A DNA stretch of 39,470 bases from Candidatus Magasanikbacteria bacterium RIFCSPLOWO2_12_FULL_43_12 (GCA_001783065.1 MFQN01000028.1:1-39470); one strand, 5' to 3'; positions 1-7,730 are shown, numbered from the stretch's first letter. Program-made: numbers and translations. The notes: generated by a model from the letters alone, not told the origin.

Positions 1-78
1 CATACGAAAGTAAATTGGACATATTGTATACATGGGTTAAGTGAATAAAAGTTATTCTATTATCCCATTTACACAAAA

Positions 79-84
79 TATTAT
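79..84 (+). promoter_or_regulatory. Possible -10 box before the structured region
   Basis: TATTAT lies at 79-84 in an AT-rich stretch, about seven bases before the GC-rich structured region begins near 91. No convincing -35 box sits at the usual distance. This is a weak call, supported mainly by the abrupt change in composition just downstream. Confidence 0.25.
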
Positions 85-90
85 ACAGAC

Positions 91-935
91 TCTCGTGCGT
101 GGCTGGGGTGTCATCAGGACACCACGCCAAGCAAGCACACACTATTGACAGTAGTATGCTGACACAGATATACTGGACTATAATGAGAATAAGACCAGTA
201 AGTTGATGTCAGATTGGAGGGGAGAGCACGTAGGGGATGCCCTCCTGCGACAACCTTTGCGAATGCGTGTGTTCCCCGCATTTTCACCAGCCACCCTTGC
301 CGAGACGCAGACGGCGCGCTGGTGGATCGACGGGGGAGACCCGAGATCCAGTGACGCGTGTGTTCCGCGCCCGGCATGGCCCAGTGATCGCTGGGCCGAG
401 TCCTTGGGTTTCCCCAACCCAGACCCTGTGTCAGACCGGCGGCTGGGTGCCATCAGTCCAGAACAGGGACATCAAACAAGAGAACCCATATGGAACTGGT
501 ATCACAAAATATATCAGCAATAAGCCGATTATAATGAATCAACTGTGAGGCTAGGCGGAACCTGTTGAGGAGCGGGTTTGGCCACCTAGTGTGACCAAAC
601 AATGGAACACACTAGAAAAGGCGAAGTTCACCCGATATGACCGACGCAACCAAGCCTCTCAGACTGATTACACCGATCAAGTCATGGTTGACCTTCCATT
701 TCCTTCGGGGCACACGGTTCCCGCAGAAAAAATCATACGACCTCAGCAGAGCATGTCAAGATCCGTTCACGCAACACCCGAAAAACGCAGCAGAAAAGCG
801 TCACGAGAGAACCACACAGCCAAGACTGCTGCCTTGAGAATCGTCGGCGTCTACCGTTTCTGACCACTCTTTGGCAAGCAGCATCGTCGTCGCCACCTCG
901 GCCATTGCCATCGGGCATCCCGACTCAAAATACTT
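91..935 (+). ncRNA. Candidate large structured RNA or long secA leader
   Basis: No reading frame here looks like a protein, yet the region is clearly richer in G and C than its surroundings and full of complementary segments. Helices visible by eye include 107-112 with 118-123, 159-164 with 207-212 enclosing 171-176 with 195-200, 285-291 with 318-324, 378-384 with 391-397, 405-410 with 416-421, 424-429 with 463-468, 559-564 with 573-578, 586-593 with 608-615, 647-652 with 685-690 enclosing 662-668 with 676-683 (one bulged base), and 787-793 with 826-832. The 11-mer GCGTGTGTTCC occurs twice, at 264 and 354. No RNase P, tmRNA, SRP, rRNA or group I/II intron signature is recognisable. No terminator is seen before secA, so the RNA may be a leader of that gene. 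Strand is inferred from the orientation of secA. The 3' limit is a guess. Confidence 0.45.
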
Positions 936-986
936 AACAAGGTGACGCACGTGTCTCGTTCGATGGTCGTCTACTTGCGCCCGCTT

Positions 987-3710
987 ATGTCATTTTTAAC
1001 TAAAATCTTCGGTGATTCGAATGTTAAAACACTGAAAACACTTCAGCCTGTTGTTGGCGCGGTAAATTCGCTTGAGGCGGAAATGCAAGCGTTTTCTGAT
1101 GTTGAATTGAAAAATAAGACTGTTGAGTTTAAAGAAAGATTGGGAAAAGGCGAGAGTTTGGATGATTTATTGACGGAAGCGTTTGCGGTTGTCCGTGAAG
1201 TCTCAAAACGCGTTACCGGCATGCGTCATTTTGATGTACAGTTGATTGGCGGTATTGCTCTGCATCGCGGTATGATCGCGGAAATGCGCACCGGTGAGGG
1301 CAAGACTTTGGTCGCGACTTTGCCGATCTATTTGAACGCTTTGCAGGGTAAAGGTGTGCATTTGGTAACAGTGAATGATTATTTGGCCAAACGTGACGCG
1401 GTTTGGATGGGAAAGATTTATGATTTTTTGGGATTGAGCGTCGGGATTATTCAAAATTTGCGTGTCTCTTATAAATATGATTCAAGTGTTCAAGCTGAAG
1501 TCCGAAGTCTGGATGCTGAAGTCCAAAAAGAAAGTTTCAAAATTGAAGAAGAATTTTTGCGGCCGTGTTCAAGACAGGATGCGTACAGGTGCGATATTAC
1601 TTACGGGACTAACAACGAGTTTGGTTTTGATTACTTGCGCGACAACATGGTCCAGAGTTTGGAAGAAATGGTGATGCGGCCGGGTGATGAGATGCATTAC
1701 GCGATTGTGGATGAAGTTGATTCCATTTTGGTTGATGAAGCGCGCACGCCGTTGATTATTTCCGCGCCGGCGGAGGAGGCGACCCAACAGTATTATCAGT
1801 TTGCCAAATTAGTCAGGCAATTAGTGGAAAATAACCCTTCGGATCCCTCAGGGCTGGGAGATTATAATGTTGATGAAAAAATGCGCAGTTCCACCTTGAC
1901 TGAAGCGGGGATCGCGAAATTTGAAAAATGGCTGGGGATAGAAAATATTTACGCGGAAGGCGGAATTCGTACCGTGCATCACGTTGAACAGGCGTTGAAA
2001 GCGGAAGTTTTATTTAAACGAGATCGTGATTACATTGTTGATAATGGCGAAGTGATTATCATTGATGAATTTACCGGCCGCAAGATGCCCGGCCGGCGTT
2101 ATTCCGAGGGTTTGCATCAGGCGATTGAAGCAAAAGAAAATACTAATATTCAACGCGAGTCGCAGACTTTGGCGACAATCACTTTTCAAAATCTATTCAG
2201 AATGTATCGCAAGTTAGCCGGCATGACCGGAACAGCGTCAACTGAATCCGAAGAGTTTGCTAAAATTTATAATCTTGAAGTTTTAATTGCTCCCACTAAC
2301 AAACCTGATCGAAGAGTTGATTTGCAAGATCGAATTTATCGGAATGAAGCAGGCAAATACAAGGCGATCGCGGAGAGAATTAAAGAGTGTCAGACAAAAG
2401 GCCAGCCGATTTTAATCGGCACGATTTCAGTTGAGAAGAATGAGGCGTTAAGTGAATATCTAACCGGTAATGGAATTAAGCATGAGATTTTAAACGCTAA
2501 AAACCATGAACGAGAGGGGGAAATCATCGCTCAAGCCGGCCGTCCTGGCGCTGTCACTTTGGCAACCAACATGGCTGGCCGCGGTGTTGATATAAAATTG
2601 GGCGGCGCGTTAGCCGCTGGAGAAGAGCATGAGAAAGTGGTTAAAGCGGGCGGTTTATTTGTGTTAGGCACGGAACGGCACGAATCACGCCGTATTGACA
2701 ATCAGTTGCGCGGTCGGGCGGCGCGTCAGGGTGATCCGGGCGAGACGCAATTTGTTGTTTCCACCGATGATGATTTGATGCGTATTTTCGCCGGCGATCG
2801 TTTGAAATCAATCATGACTCGGCTAAAAGTTCCGGAAGATATGCCGATTGAGCAAAAAATGATTACCAAGATGTTGGAAACCGCGCAGAAAAAAGTTGAG
2901 GGGCATAATTTTGATATCCGAAAACATTTGTTGGAATATGATGATGTTTTAAACAAGCATCGCGAAGTGGTTTATAAAAAACGGCGGCAAGCGCTGGCGC
3001 CAACAACTTCATTGAAAGAAATGATTTTAGATTTGATTGAACAGGAAGTTGAATTCGTGGTATCATTCCATACGAATGTTGAGGATAGAAAAGAATGGAA
3101 TTTACAAGAAGTTTACGAAACCGCCAGCACAATTTTTCCTTTTTCAGACGTGGAAAAAGAGGAGTTGTTAAAAATGAATACAAGCGGCGATACTAAACTG
3201 GAAGATGTTGAAGCGCGTGATAGTATTGTCAAATTTTTCTTGTCAAAAGCCGAGCGTGAATATGAGGCGATTACAAAACAAGCAACAGATGCGGCTGGAA
3301 ACGAGGCAGCTGGCGCGAAGTTGATGCGGGATTTTGAAAAAAATATTTTGTTGCGCTCAATAGATAGTTTGTGGGTTGACCACCTTGTTGCCGTAGATTA
3401 TCTGCGCACCGGTATTGGCTTGCGAGGTTATGGCCAGCGCGATCCATTGGTTGAATATAAAAAAGAAACCTACCAGATGTTTAACGCGCTGTTGTCCGGC
3501 ATCCAGAAAGAAGTGGTTTATAGTTTTTACAAAATCGGCGCGGGATTGAGGTTAATATCCGCCCCGCAATCAGTTATGGCCAATGACAAATTAGTTTTGA
3601 AAGGCGCGCAAAAGGCCGCTGACGACGCTGTTGGTTCTGTTTACAGCAAGCCACGTGATGATTCTGGAAACAAAATCGGTAGGAACGATTCGTGTCCGTG
3701 TGGGAGTTGA
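987..3710 (+). CDS. secA: Preprotein translocase ATPase SecA (C-terminus cut by TGA)
   Basis: SecA is the ATP-driven motor that pushes unfolded preproteins through the SecYEG channel at the membrane. Walker A TGEGKT is at residues 102-107, the Walker B stretch DEVDSILVDEARTP starts at 242, and TGTAS and GRGVDIKLGG of the second motor domain follow. An extra charged segment of about 40 residues (161-199) lies between the first motor motifs. The ATG at 987 is preferred over an in-frame one at 942, because the family's conserved N-terminus (MSFLTKIFG) begins there and the extra 15 codons belong to the GC-rich leader. The frame stops at a TGA at 3708 after CPCGS. The next codons spell KKYKKCHG, the expected rest of the zinc finger, so one base has turned a glycine codon into a stop. 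The product is 907 residues. Confidence 0.95.
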   Translation: MSFLTKIFGDSNVKTLKTLQPVVGAVNSLEAEMQAFSDVELKNKTVEFKERLGKGESLDDLLTEAFAVVREVSKRVTGMRHFDVQLIGGIALHRGMIAEMRTGEGKTLVATLPIYLNALQGKGVHLVTVNDYLAKRDAVWMGKIYDFLGLSVGIIQNLRVSYKYDSSVQAEVRSLDAEVQKESFKIEEEFLRPCSRQDAYRCDITYGTNNEFGFDYLRDNMVQSLEEMVMRPGDEMHYAIVDEVDSILVDEARTPLIISAPAEEATQQYYQFAKLVRQLVENNPSDPSGLGDYNVDEKMRSSTLTEAGIAKFEKWLGIENIYAEGGIRTVHHVEQALKAEVLFKRDRDYIVDNGEVIIIDEFTGRKMPGRRYSEGLHQAIEAKENTNIQRESQTLATITFQNLFRMYRKLAGMTGTASTESEEFAKIYNLEVLIAPTNKPDRRVDLQDRIYRNEAGKYKAIAERIKECQTKGQPILIGTISVEKNEALSEYLTGNGIKHEILNAKNHEREGEIIAQAGRPGAVTLATNMAGRGVDIKLGGALAAGEEHEKVVKAGGLFVLGTERHESRRIDNQLRGRAARQGDPGETQFVVSTDDDLMRIFAGDRLKSIMTRLKVPEDMPIEQKMITKMLETAQKKVEGHNFDIRKHLLEYDDVLNKHREVVYKKRRQALAPTTSLKEMILDLIEQEVEFVVSFHTNVEDRKEWNLQEVYETASTIFPFSDVEKEELLKMNTSGDTKLEDVEARDSIVKFFLSKAEREYEAITKQATDAAGNEAAGAKLMRDFEKNILLRSIDSLWVDHLVAVDYLRTGIGLRGYGQRDPLVEYKKETYQMFNALLSGIQKEVVYSFYKIGAGLRLISAPQSVMANDKLVLKGAQKAADDAVGSVYSKPRDDSGNKIGRNDSCPCGS

Positions 3711-3743
3711 AAGAAATATAAGAAGTGTCATGGAAGCGTTTAG
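3708..3743 (+). other. Untranslated (or read-through) end of secA
   Basis: After the TGA at 3708-3710 the same frame continues with codons for KKYKKCHGSV and then TAG at 3741-3743. These residues match the second half of the SecA zinc finger (pattern C-P-C-G-S-G-K-K-x-x-K-C-H). The TGA stands exactly where GGA for glycine would be expected. A nonsense mutation, a sequencing error and UGA read-through all fit. Confidence 0.8.
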
Positions 3744-3769
3744 ATGAGAGATCTTTTGGGGAAGCGAGT

Positions 3770-3784
3770 CTGTCATTGCGAGGA
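3770..3784. repeat. Fragment of dispersed palindromic repeat
   Basis: CTGTCATTGCGAGGA here is identical to one arm of the repeat family found complete at 12899, 29580, 36653 and 39102. Only this arm is present, between secA and the next gene, so this is a partial or decayed copy. Confidence 0.7.
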
Positions 3785-3837
3785 TCCTGCGCATTATTTC
3801 ACTATAAATAATAAACAGACATATTAACAATTATTAT

Positions 3838-4665
3838 ATGCACGAAAGAGAACCCATAGAGCAACGAATTGCAGCTTTGCAGATGGCAAAGACACGACTA
3901 ATAAAAAATCACCTTGATGATTTAACGAACTGGATGACAATTTCTGACGAAAAAGTGGCGGAAATAAAAGCTTTAATAAAAAAAACAATCAATTTGCCGG
4001 CAGATACAGAATTAAGTTTGGCCACTTTCGGCGATAAGAGATCCGCCTTTTTGAACTATGGTGGACCAAATCAAGATTCTAAAGTCGCAGTCAAAGTGAA
4101 TGGGAAATTAACAATATGTTTTGAAGATATAAATGAAAAATGCGGCGGTGAAATGGCTTTTTACACCGATTTGGGATTTGGCGATCCAGCGGATGAGCCA
4201 GAAATTAAAAAATGTGAGGCGCTGAAAAAGCTTGTTGAGTTTTTTAAATCGGTTGGCGCAAATTCGGATGATCTGAAACCGCTAAAAGATCGATTGGTCG
4301 GGGAACACAAAGACATAAAGCATTTAGACTGTGTTTCCTTGACAGATGGTAGAGTGGCAATCTATATCGATGCCGAGCCAAAGGATTCTGAGGATTTTTA
4401 TTTACTTGAAGATTCTAAGTTTATTCGTTTGCATAAAATATCCAGAAAAAAAGGCGGACACGTGACAGCCATAAGACGAGACGGGCAGTGGCGATCTATA
4501 TTTGAATCGCCAAACGGCGAGTATTATTTAGTTACCTATAGTTATTCGTTTTCACAGAATATTACCAGTATCAGAAAAGCAAATGGTGGTAAGTTGGAAG
4601 AAAGTGAAACATGGCAGGAAGAGGTGGGGGATGAGCGCATAATGTATGGTGTGCCTAATAAATAA
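3838..4665 (+). CDS. Hypothetical protein, 275 aa
   Basis: I do not recognise this protein. It is soluble, charged, and has no signal peptide or membrane segment. The first 55 residues look helical. The later part has repeated short stretches such as DGRVAIYID, DSEDFYLLED, DGQWRSIFESPNGEYYLVTY, which suggests a beta-rich fold with turn motifs. A possible -10 (TATAAA at 3803) lies upstream, and no Shine-Dalgarno sequence is visible before the ATG. Its end overlaps the longest possible form of the next gene, but with the preferred start at 4676 there is a 10-base gap. Codon use resembles its neighbours and the frame is long and uninterrupted, so it is probably real. Confidence 0.75.
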   Translation: MHEREPIEQRIAALQMAKTRLIKNHLDDLTNWMTISDEKVAEIKALIKKTINLPADTELSLATFGDKRSAFLNYGGPNQDSKVAVKVNGKLTICFEDINEKCGGEMAFYTDLGFGDPADEPEIKKCEALKKLVEFFKSVGANSDDLKPLKDRLVGEHKDIKHLDCVSLTDGRVAIYIDAEPKDSEDFYLLEDSKFIRLHKISRKKGGHVTAIRRDGQWRSIFESPNGEYYLVTYSYSFSQNITSIRKANGGKLEESETWQEEVGDERIMYGVPNK

Positions 4666-4675
4666 TAAATTCAAC

Positions 4676-5011
4676 ATGTTGCGAGAATCCGAATTCGTCA
4701 AAATTAGAGTCACAGTACCGCGCGGTGAAGTGGCGGAAAAAGTTAGGCAAGTTCTTGGTGAGGCTGGAGCCGGCGTGCAGGGAAATTATGATAATTGTTC
4801 ATTTTCTTACCCGGTAGTTGGGCGCTTCAGGCCTTTAGCTGGCGCCAACCCTGCTATTGGGTCAGTCGGCAAGCTGGAAGAAGTTGAGGAAGAAATGATT
4901 GAAATGCTTTGTCATAAAGATAAAGTGGAAGAGGTAATTGCCGCGTTAAAAAAGGCGCACCCATACGAAGAGCCGGCGATTGATATAATCCCGCGGTTAG
5001 AAGTTGGCTAA
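4676..5011 (+). CDS. YqfO/NIF3 C-terminal-domain-like small protein
   Basis: This 111-residue protein matches, from memory, the stand-alone version of the small domain found inserted in NIF3/YqfO proteins, which has a CutA1-like ferredoxin fold. Key patterns are GAGVQGNYDNCSFS, the glycine-rich GRFRPLAGANPAIG and the C-terminal HPYEEPAIDI. The HPYEEPA motif is shared with the CutA/NIF3 group. The molecular role is uncertain, and metal binding or a regulatory function has been suggested for the family. The start at 4676 is chosen because the ten codons before it (from 4646) overlap the previous gene and read as low-quality sequence. tRNA-Thr follows after 14 bases. Confidence 0.8.
   Translation: MLRESEFVKIRVTVPRGEVAEKVRQVLGEAGAGVQGNYDNCSFSYPVVGRFRPLAGANPAIGSVGKLEEVEEEMIEMLCHKDKVEEVIAALKKAHPYEEPAIDIIPRLEVG
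4982..4989 (+). promoter_or_regulatory. Extended -10 promoter for tRNA-Thr
   Basis: TGATATAAT-type extended -10 (TATAAT at 4984-4989) lies within the last codons of the preceding gene. It would start transcription about 30 bases before the tRNA at 5026. No good -35 is visible, which an extended -10 can tolerate. Confidence 0.4.
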
Positions 5012-5025
5012 GTTCGCTAAGTTGT

Positions 5026-5098
5026 GCCGAGATAGCTCAACTGGTAGAGCAGCGGTATCGTAAACCGCAGGTTGTGGGTTCGATTCCCATTCTCGGCT
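5026..5098 (+). tRNA. tRNA-Thr (anticodon CGT)
   Basis: A complete cloverleaf can be drawn. The acceptor stem GCCGAGA (5026-5032) pairs with TCTCGGC (5091-5097). The anticodon stem GCGGT/ACCGC (5052-5056 with 5064-5068) closes a seven-base loop ATCGTAA whose central CGT (5059-5061) reads ACG threonine codons. The T arm GTGGG/TTCGATT/CCCAT is also present. The 3' CCA is not encoded, so it must be added enzymatically. Confidence 0.95.
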
Positions 5099-5104
5099 CA
5101 AAAA

Positions 5105-5113
5105 TGTTATAAT
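5105..5113 (+). promoter_or_regulatory. Extended -10 promoter for the membrane protein at 5156
   Basis: TGTTATAAT at 5105-5113 is a full extended -10 box (TG-N-TATAAT) directly after the tRNA. It would give a leader of roughly 35 bases before the ATG at 5156. Confidence 0.5.
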
Positions 5114-5155
5114 TATATCAAAGGTCGAGTTTATTTATTTAATATTTCTTTTACT

Positions 5156-5596
5156 ATGTTCAATACACGTATTAAGGCAGTATTATTTTTGTTAGTTTTT
5201 GGTTTAGTGTTATTAACAATTCCAACCGTTTTTGCTCAAGGAGAAGATGTGGTAATTTCAGATGTAGCGGAGTCGAACTTTTTAGCAGAGGCACAATGCG
5301 AAATTAACGGGCAGCCGGTTCCTTGCGACCAGCTCACTGAAAGCATCGGCGGATTTTTAGGGTGGGGAATTGCTGTTGTAGTCGTGTTGTTTTTAGTGGG
5401 CATTGCTGCATTCATCTTTTGGATAGTAATGTTGGTTCATGCAGCTTCCCATCCCGTGGAGAATAAGGCGATGTGGATTATTCTTATGGTGTTTACTGGA
5501 GTTATTGGTTCACTTATATATTATTTTGTAGTCAAAAGAAAGTTCGCTAAGCAGATTGCGCAACAAGGTCCGAGCGCTAATCAAAACGCTAAATAG
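5156..5596 (+). CDS. Small membrane protein with PLDc_N-like domain
   Basis: The 146-residue product starts with a signal-like hydrophobic segment (about residues 5-26, ending in VFAQ). A short outside segment with two cysteines follows, then two membrane helices. The second pair, with the pattern NKAMWIILMVFTGVIGSLIY, resembles the PLDc_N (phospholipase D-nuclease N-terminal) membrane domain, which occurs alone in many small bacterial proteins of unknown role. The ATG at 5156 is preferred over one at 5072, because the longer form overlaps tRNA-Thr and adds an unlikely N-terminus. A strong terminator follows at 5618, so it is probably transcribed alone. Confidence 0.8.
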   Translation: MFNTRIKAVLFLLVFGLVLLTIPTVFAQGEDVVISDVAESNFLAEAQCEINGQPVPCDQLTESIGGFLGWGIAVVVVLFLVGIAAFIFWIVMLVHAASHPVENKAMWIILMVFTGVIGSLIYYFVVKRKFAKQIAQQGPSANQNAK

Positions 5597-5617
5597 TTAC
5601 TACGGCATTTTTCGTGA

Positions 5618-5647
5618 AAACAAACGGCAGACAACGGCCGTTTGTTT
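5618..5647 (+). terminator. Intrinsic terminator after 5156-5596
   Basis: An 11-bp perfect stem AAACAAACGGC (5618-5628) with GCCGTTTGTTT (5637-5647) encloses an eight-base loop. The T-rich right arm can serve as the U-tract. It separates the small membrane protein from ftsE. Confidence 0.7.
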
Positions 5648-5674
5648 GTATCATAACGCGGTCCATGCTATAAT
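5646..5674 (+). promoter_or_regulatory. ftsEX promoter giving a nearly leaderless transcript
   Basis: TATAAT at 5669-5674 is preceded by TGC, forming an extended -10. A partial -35 (TTGTAT, 5646-5651) lies 17 bases upstream. The predicted start site near 5681 is almost at the ftsE ATG (5683), so the mRNA would have virtually no leader. Confidence 0.6.
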
Positions 5675-5682
5675 ATTTCGGT

Positions 5683-6363
5683 ATGATCAAACTCGCGAAT
5701 GTTTCCAAACACTATACCAAAGACAGCATCGGGCTTGATGATGTGAGTTTAAAAATTGAGCCAGGAGAGTTCATTTCCGTGGTCGGACAAAGCGGTACCG
5801 GTAAGACAACGCTCGTTAAATTGATTATCGCCGAAGAAAAGCCGACGGAGGGGAATATTGAAGTAGGCGGCTGGGATATCACAAAGATACATCAGCGCGA
5901 TGTGCCATTTTTGCGCCGCCAGATCGGCGTGATTTTCCAGGATTTTAAATTATTGCCAAAGAAAACTGTTCAAGAAAATGTCGCTTTCGCGCTGGAAGTG
6001 GCTGGCGTTCCGCATTCGCGCATTCGTGAGGTTGTTCCGAAAGTTTTGGATATTGTCGGGTTAAGGAAAAAAGTGGACAGCTACCCGCATCAAATTTCCG
6101 GCGGAGAACAACAACGAGTGGTTATCGCGCGGTCATTGGTGCATCGCCCGAAAATTTTGGTGGCTGACGAGCCGACCGGCAATCTTGACTCAATCAACAC
6201 CGAAGAAATTATTGAAATATTGAAACGGATAAACGAATTCGGCACCACGATTCTTTTAGTCACGCATAATCGCGAAGTCGTCAATCGTTTGCGCAAGCGG
6301 GTAGTCACCTTACATAATGGTAAAATTATCGCGGACGAAAAAGAAGGAAAATACCGTTTATAA
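5683..6363 (+). CDS. ftsE: Cell division ATP-binding protein FtsE
   Basis: FtsE is the cytoplasmic ATPase of the FtsEX complex, which links the division machinery to periplasmic or extracellular peptidoglycan hydrolases. Walker A GQSGTGKT is at residues 35-42, followed by the Q-loop FQDFKLL, the ABC signature ISGGEQQ and Walker B ILVADEPTGNLD. The length of 226 residues is usual for the family. ftsX follows after 30 bases. The coiled-coil M23 peptidase at 35401-36636 is a plausible enzyme controlled by this complex, by analogy with EnvC and related proteins. That link is inferred. Confidence 0.95.
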   Translation: MIKLANVSKHYTKDSIGLDDVSLKIEPGEFISVVGQSGTGKTTLVKLIIAEEKPTEGNIEVGGWDITKIHQRDVPFLRRQIGVIFQDFKLLPKKTVQENVAFALEVAGVPHSRIREVVPKVLDIVGLRKKVDSYPHQISGGEQQRVVIARSLVHRPKILVADEPTGNLDSINTEEIIEILKRINEFGTTILLVTHNREVVNRLRKRVVTLHNGKIIADEKEGKYRL

Positions 6364-6393
6364 ATTTCTAATTTCTAAACGCGAGTGTTTGTT

Positions 6394-7302
6394 ATGTTAA
6401 CCTTGTTTCGTATTATAAAATTTGCTTTTCAAGATATGGCAAGAAATGTCGGCTTATCGTCCATGACTGTGTTGATTTTGGTTTTGATGTTGTTGTCTAT
6501 AAATACTCTGGTAGTGATTAATGTGTTTACCAACGAAGCGGTAAAATCCATCAAAGACCAGATAGATGTCAGTCTCTATTTTAATTATGAAGCGACAAAC
6601 GAGGAGATAAACGAAGTCAAGAGTTATGTGGGCGGGTTTCCGGAAGTTACCGAGATTATTTACTTGAATCGCGACGAGGTTTTGGCGAAGTTTAAAGAAC
6701 AACAAAAAAATAATCCTGAAGTGTTGTCGGCGCTGGATGAATTGGGTGAAAATCCGCTCGGTCCGACCATGATTGTGAAAACTCGTGAACCAAAAGATTA
6801 TGAAAAAGTTATTCAGGCGTTGAATGTGCCGGAATACGAAAATATCATAGAAGCAAAAACTTTCGGCGACACTCAAAAAGCGATTGATCGGATACATATT
6901 ATTACCACCCAAGTTCAACGTTTCGCCATCGGCTTAAGTTTATTATTTGCTCTGATCGCGTTTTTAATTATTTTGAATACGATCCGCGTGGCCATTTACA
7001 CTCAACGGATAGAAATCAGCATTAAAAAACTCGTTGGCGCGTCAAATTGGTTCGTGCGCGGGCCGTATGTTGTTGAGTCTTTATTTTTTAGTATCGCAAG
7101 TATTTTAATTATCGGCGGTTTACTCTGGATTGCCTTCCGCTTGCTTGATCCGTACACCGCCATAGTGTTTCAGAAGTCAAACTTGCTTTTTGATTATTAT
7201 TTGAATAATAGATATCTGCTGATCGGCATTCAGTTGGGTTCGGTTTTGTTCTTGACTGTGGTATCAAGTCTGCTGGCGATGAGAAGGTATTTGAGGGTAT
7301 AA
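6394..7302 (+). CDS. ftsX: Cell division permease-like protein FtsX
   Basis: FtsX is the membrane partner of FtsE. The 302-residue product has one N-terminal membrane helix (about residues 22-44), an extracellular domain (about 45-170), then three helices near 175-195, 225-250 and 275-295. This is the standard FtsX plan. The ATG at 6394 is chosen over an in-frame GTG at 6385, and neither has a clear Shine-Dalgarno sequence. The sequence IEISIKKLVGASNWFVRGPY between helices two and three is the typical FtsX coupling region. A terminator follows at 7324. Confidence 0.93.
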   Translation: MLTLFRIIKFAFQDMARNVGLSSMTVLILVLMLLSINTLVVINVFTNEAVKSIKDQIDVSLYFNYEATNEEINEVKSYVGGFPEVTEIIYLNRDEVLAKFKEQQKNNPEVLSALDELGENPLGPTMIVKTREPKDYEKVIQALNVPEYENIIEAKTFGDTQKAIDRIHIITTQVQRFAIGLSLLFALIAFLIILNTIRVAIYTQRIEISIKKLVGASNWFVRGPYVVESLFFSIASILIIGGLLWIAFRLLDPYTAIVFQKSNLLFDYYLNNRYLLIGIQLGSVLFLTVVSSLLAMRRYLRV

Positions 7303-7323
7303 TTAATGGTTGATGAAGTATGG

Positions 7324-7347
7324 AACGAGTCGGAACGGCTCGTTTTT
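7324..7347 (+). terminator. Intrinsic terminator after ftsX
   Basis: AACGAG (7324-7329) pairs with CTCGTT (7339-7344), extended inward by two weaker pairs, and is followed by a T run to 7347. It closes the ftsEX unit. Confidence 0.7.
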
Positions 7348-7364
7348 AATTTAAATAGATGATA

Positions 7365-7393
7365 TTGACTAAGATAAAAATTTGTGATACAAT
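7365..7393 (+). promoter_or_regulatory. Promoter of tRNA-Gln
   Basis: TTGACT (7365-7370) and TACAAT (7388-7393) are separated by exactly 17 bases. A TG one base before the -10 makes it extended. The start site would be near 7400, about 65 bases before the tRNA. Confidence 0.7.
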
Positions 7394-7410
7394 TTTTTCA
7401 GTTATGGGGT

Positions 7411-7457
7411 ATTAGTATACCATTAGTATCATTAGTACCATTTGTATATTAGTATCT
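7411..7457. repeat. Imperfect short tandem repeat before tRNA-Gln
   Basis: The motif ATTAGTAYC recurs at 7411, 7422, 7431 and 7449 with small spacers, with a weaker copy (ATTTGTAT) at 7440. It lies between the promoter and the tRNA and would be part of the tRNA precursor leader. Confidence 0.6.
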
Positions 7458-7465
7458 TAAATTAT

Positions 7466-7536
7466 TCCGAGATCGTCTAAAGGTAGGACAGCAGCCTTTG
7501 AAGCTGTTTATCCTGGTTCGAGTCCAGGTCTCGGAA
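7466..7536 (+). tRNA. tRNA-Gln (anticodon TTG)
   Basis: The acceptor stem TCCGAGA (7466-7472) pairs with TCTCGGA (7529-7535). The anticodon stem GCAGC/GCTGT holds the loop CTTTGAA with anticodon TTG (7498-7500), reading CAA glutamine codons. The T arm CCTGG-TTCGAGT-CCAGG is intact. CCA is not encoded. No glutaminyl-tRNA synthetase is in the window. The GltX here may charge this tRNA with glutamate for later amidation, as in many bacteria. Confidence 0.95.
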
Positions 7537-7592
7537 CAACATTTAACGTCTTCTATGGAAAAAGGGGAACCTGAACGCGGAATAAATTATAG

Positions 7593-7730
7593 CAGCTTTC
7601 GAGAATCAATAGATATCGCGTTGGAAAAAAAGCAGTTACTTTCTTGGCTAATTTTTATAAATCATTTGGATTTAGAGAAGATGGAATGACGAAAGCGGGG
7701 AATGTTAGGTTGGTTAAACCGAGAATATAA
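7593..7730 (+). pseudogene. Possible remnant of a GNAT acetyltransferase C-terminus
   Basis: An open frame of 45 codons without an early ATG follows a stop at 7590-7592 and ends at TAA 7728-7730. Its middle reads VTFLANFYKSFGFREDG, which resembles the last helix-strand of GNAT acetyltransferases (FY...GF). No matching N-terminal part precedes it. Other frames through here overlap tRNA-Gln and look random. I read it as a decayed gene end, with low certainty. Confidence 0.3.

Noticed and set aside
114-918. Several open frames of 60-106 codons in the first 940 bases, on both strands
   Set aside because: Compositions are odd (many Arg, Pro, Ser, Trp), frames overlap one another on both strands, none has a family-like pattern, and the DNA is packed with helices. 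Structured RNA explains the region better.
3690-3743. UGA-glycine genetic code (as in Absconditabacteria and Gracilibacteria)
   Set aside because: About ten other genes, for example at 9194, 12897, 21762, 25693 and 35277, end naturally at TGA, and no other gene has an internal TGA at a conserved glycine.
7411-7457. CRISPR array
   Set aside because: The repeated units are only about nine bases with almost no spacers, and no cas gene is present. It is an ordinary short tandem repeat.
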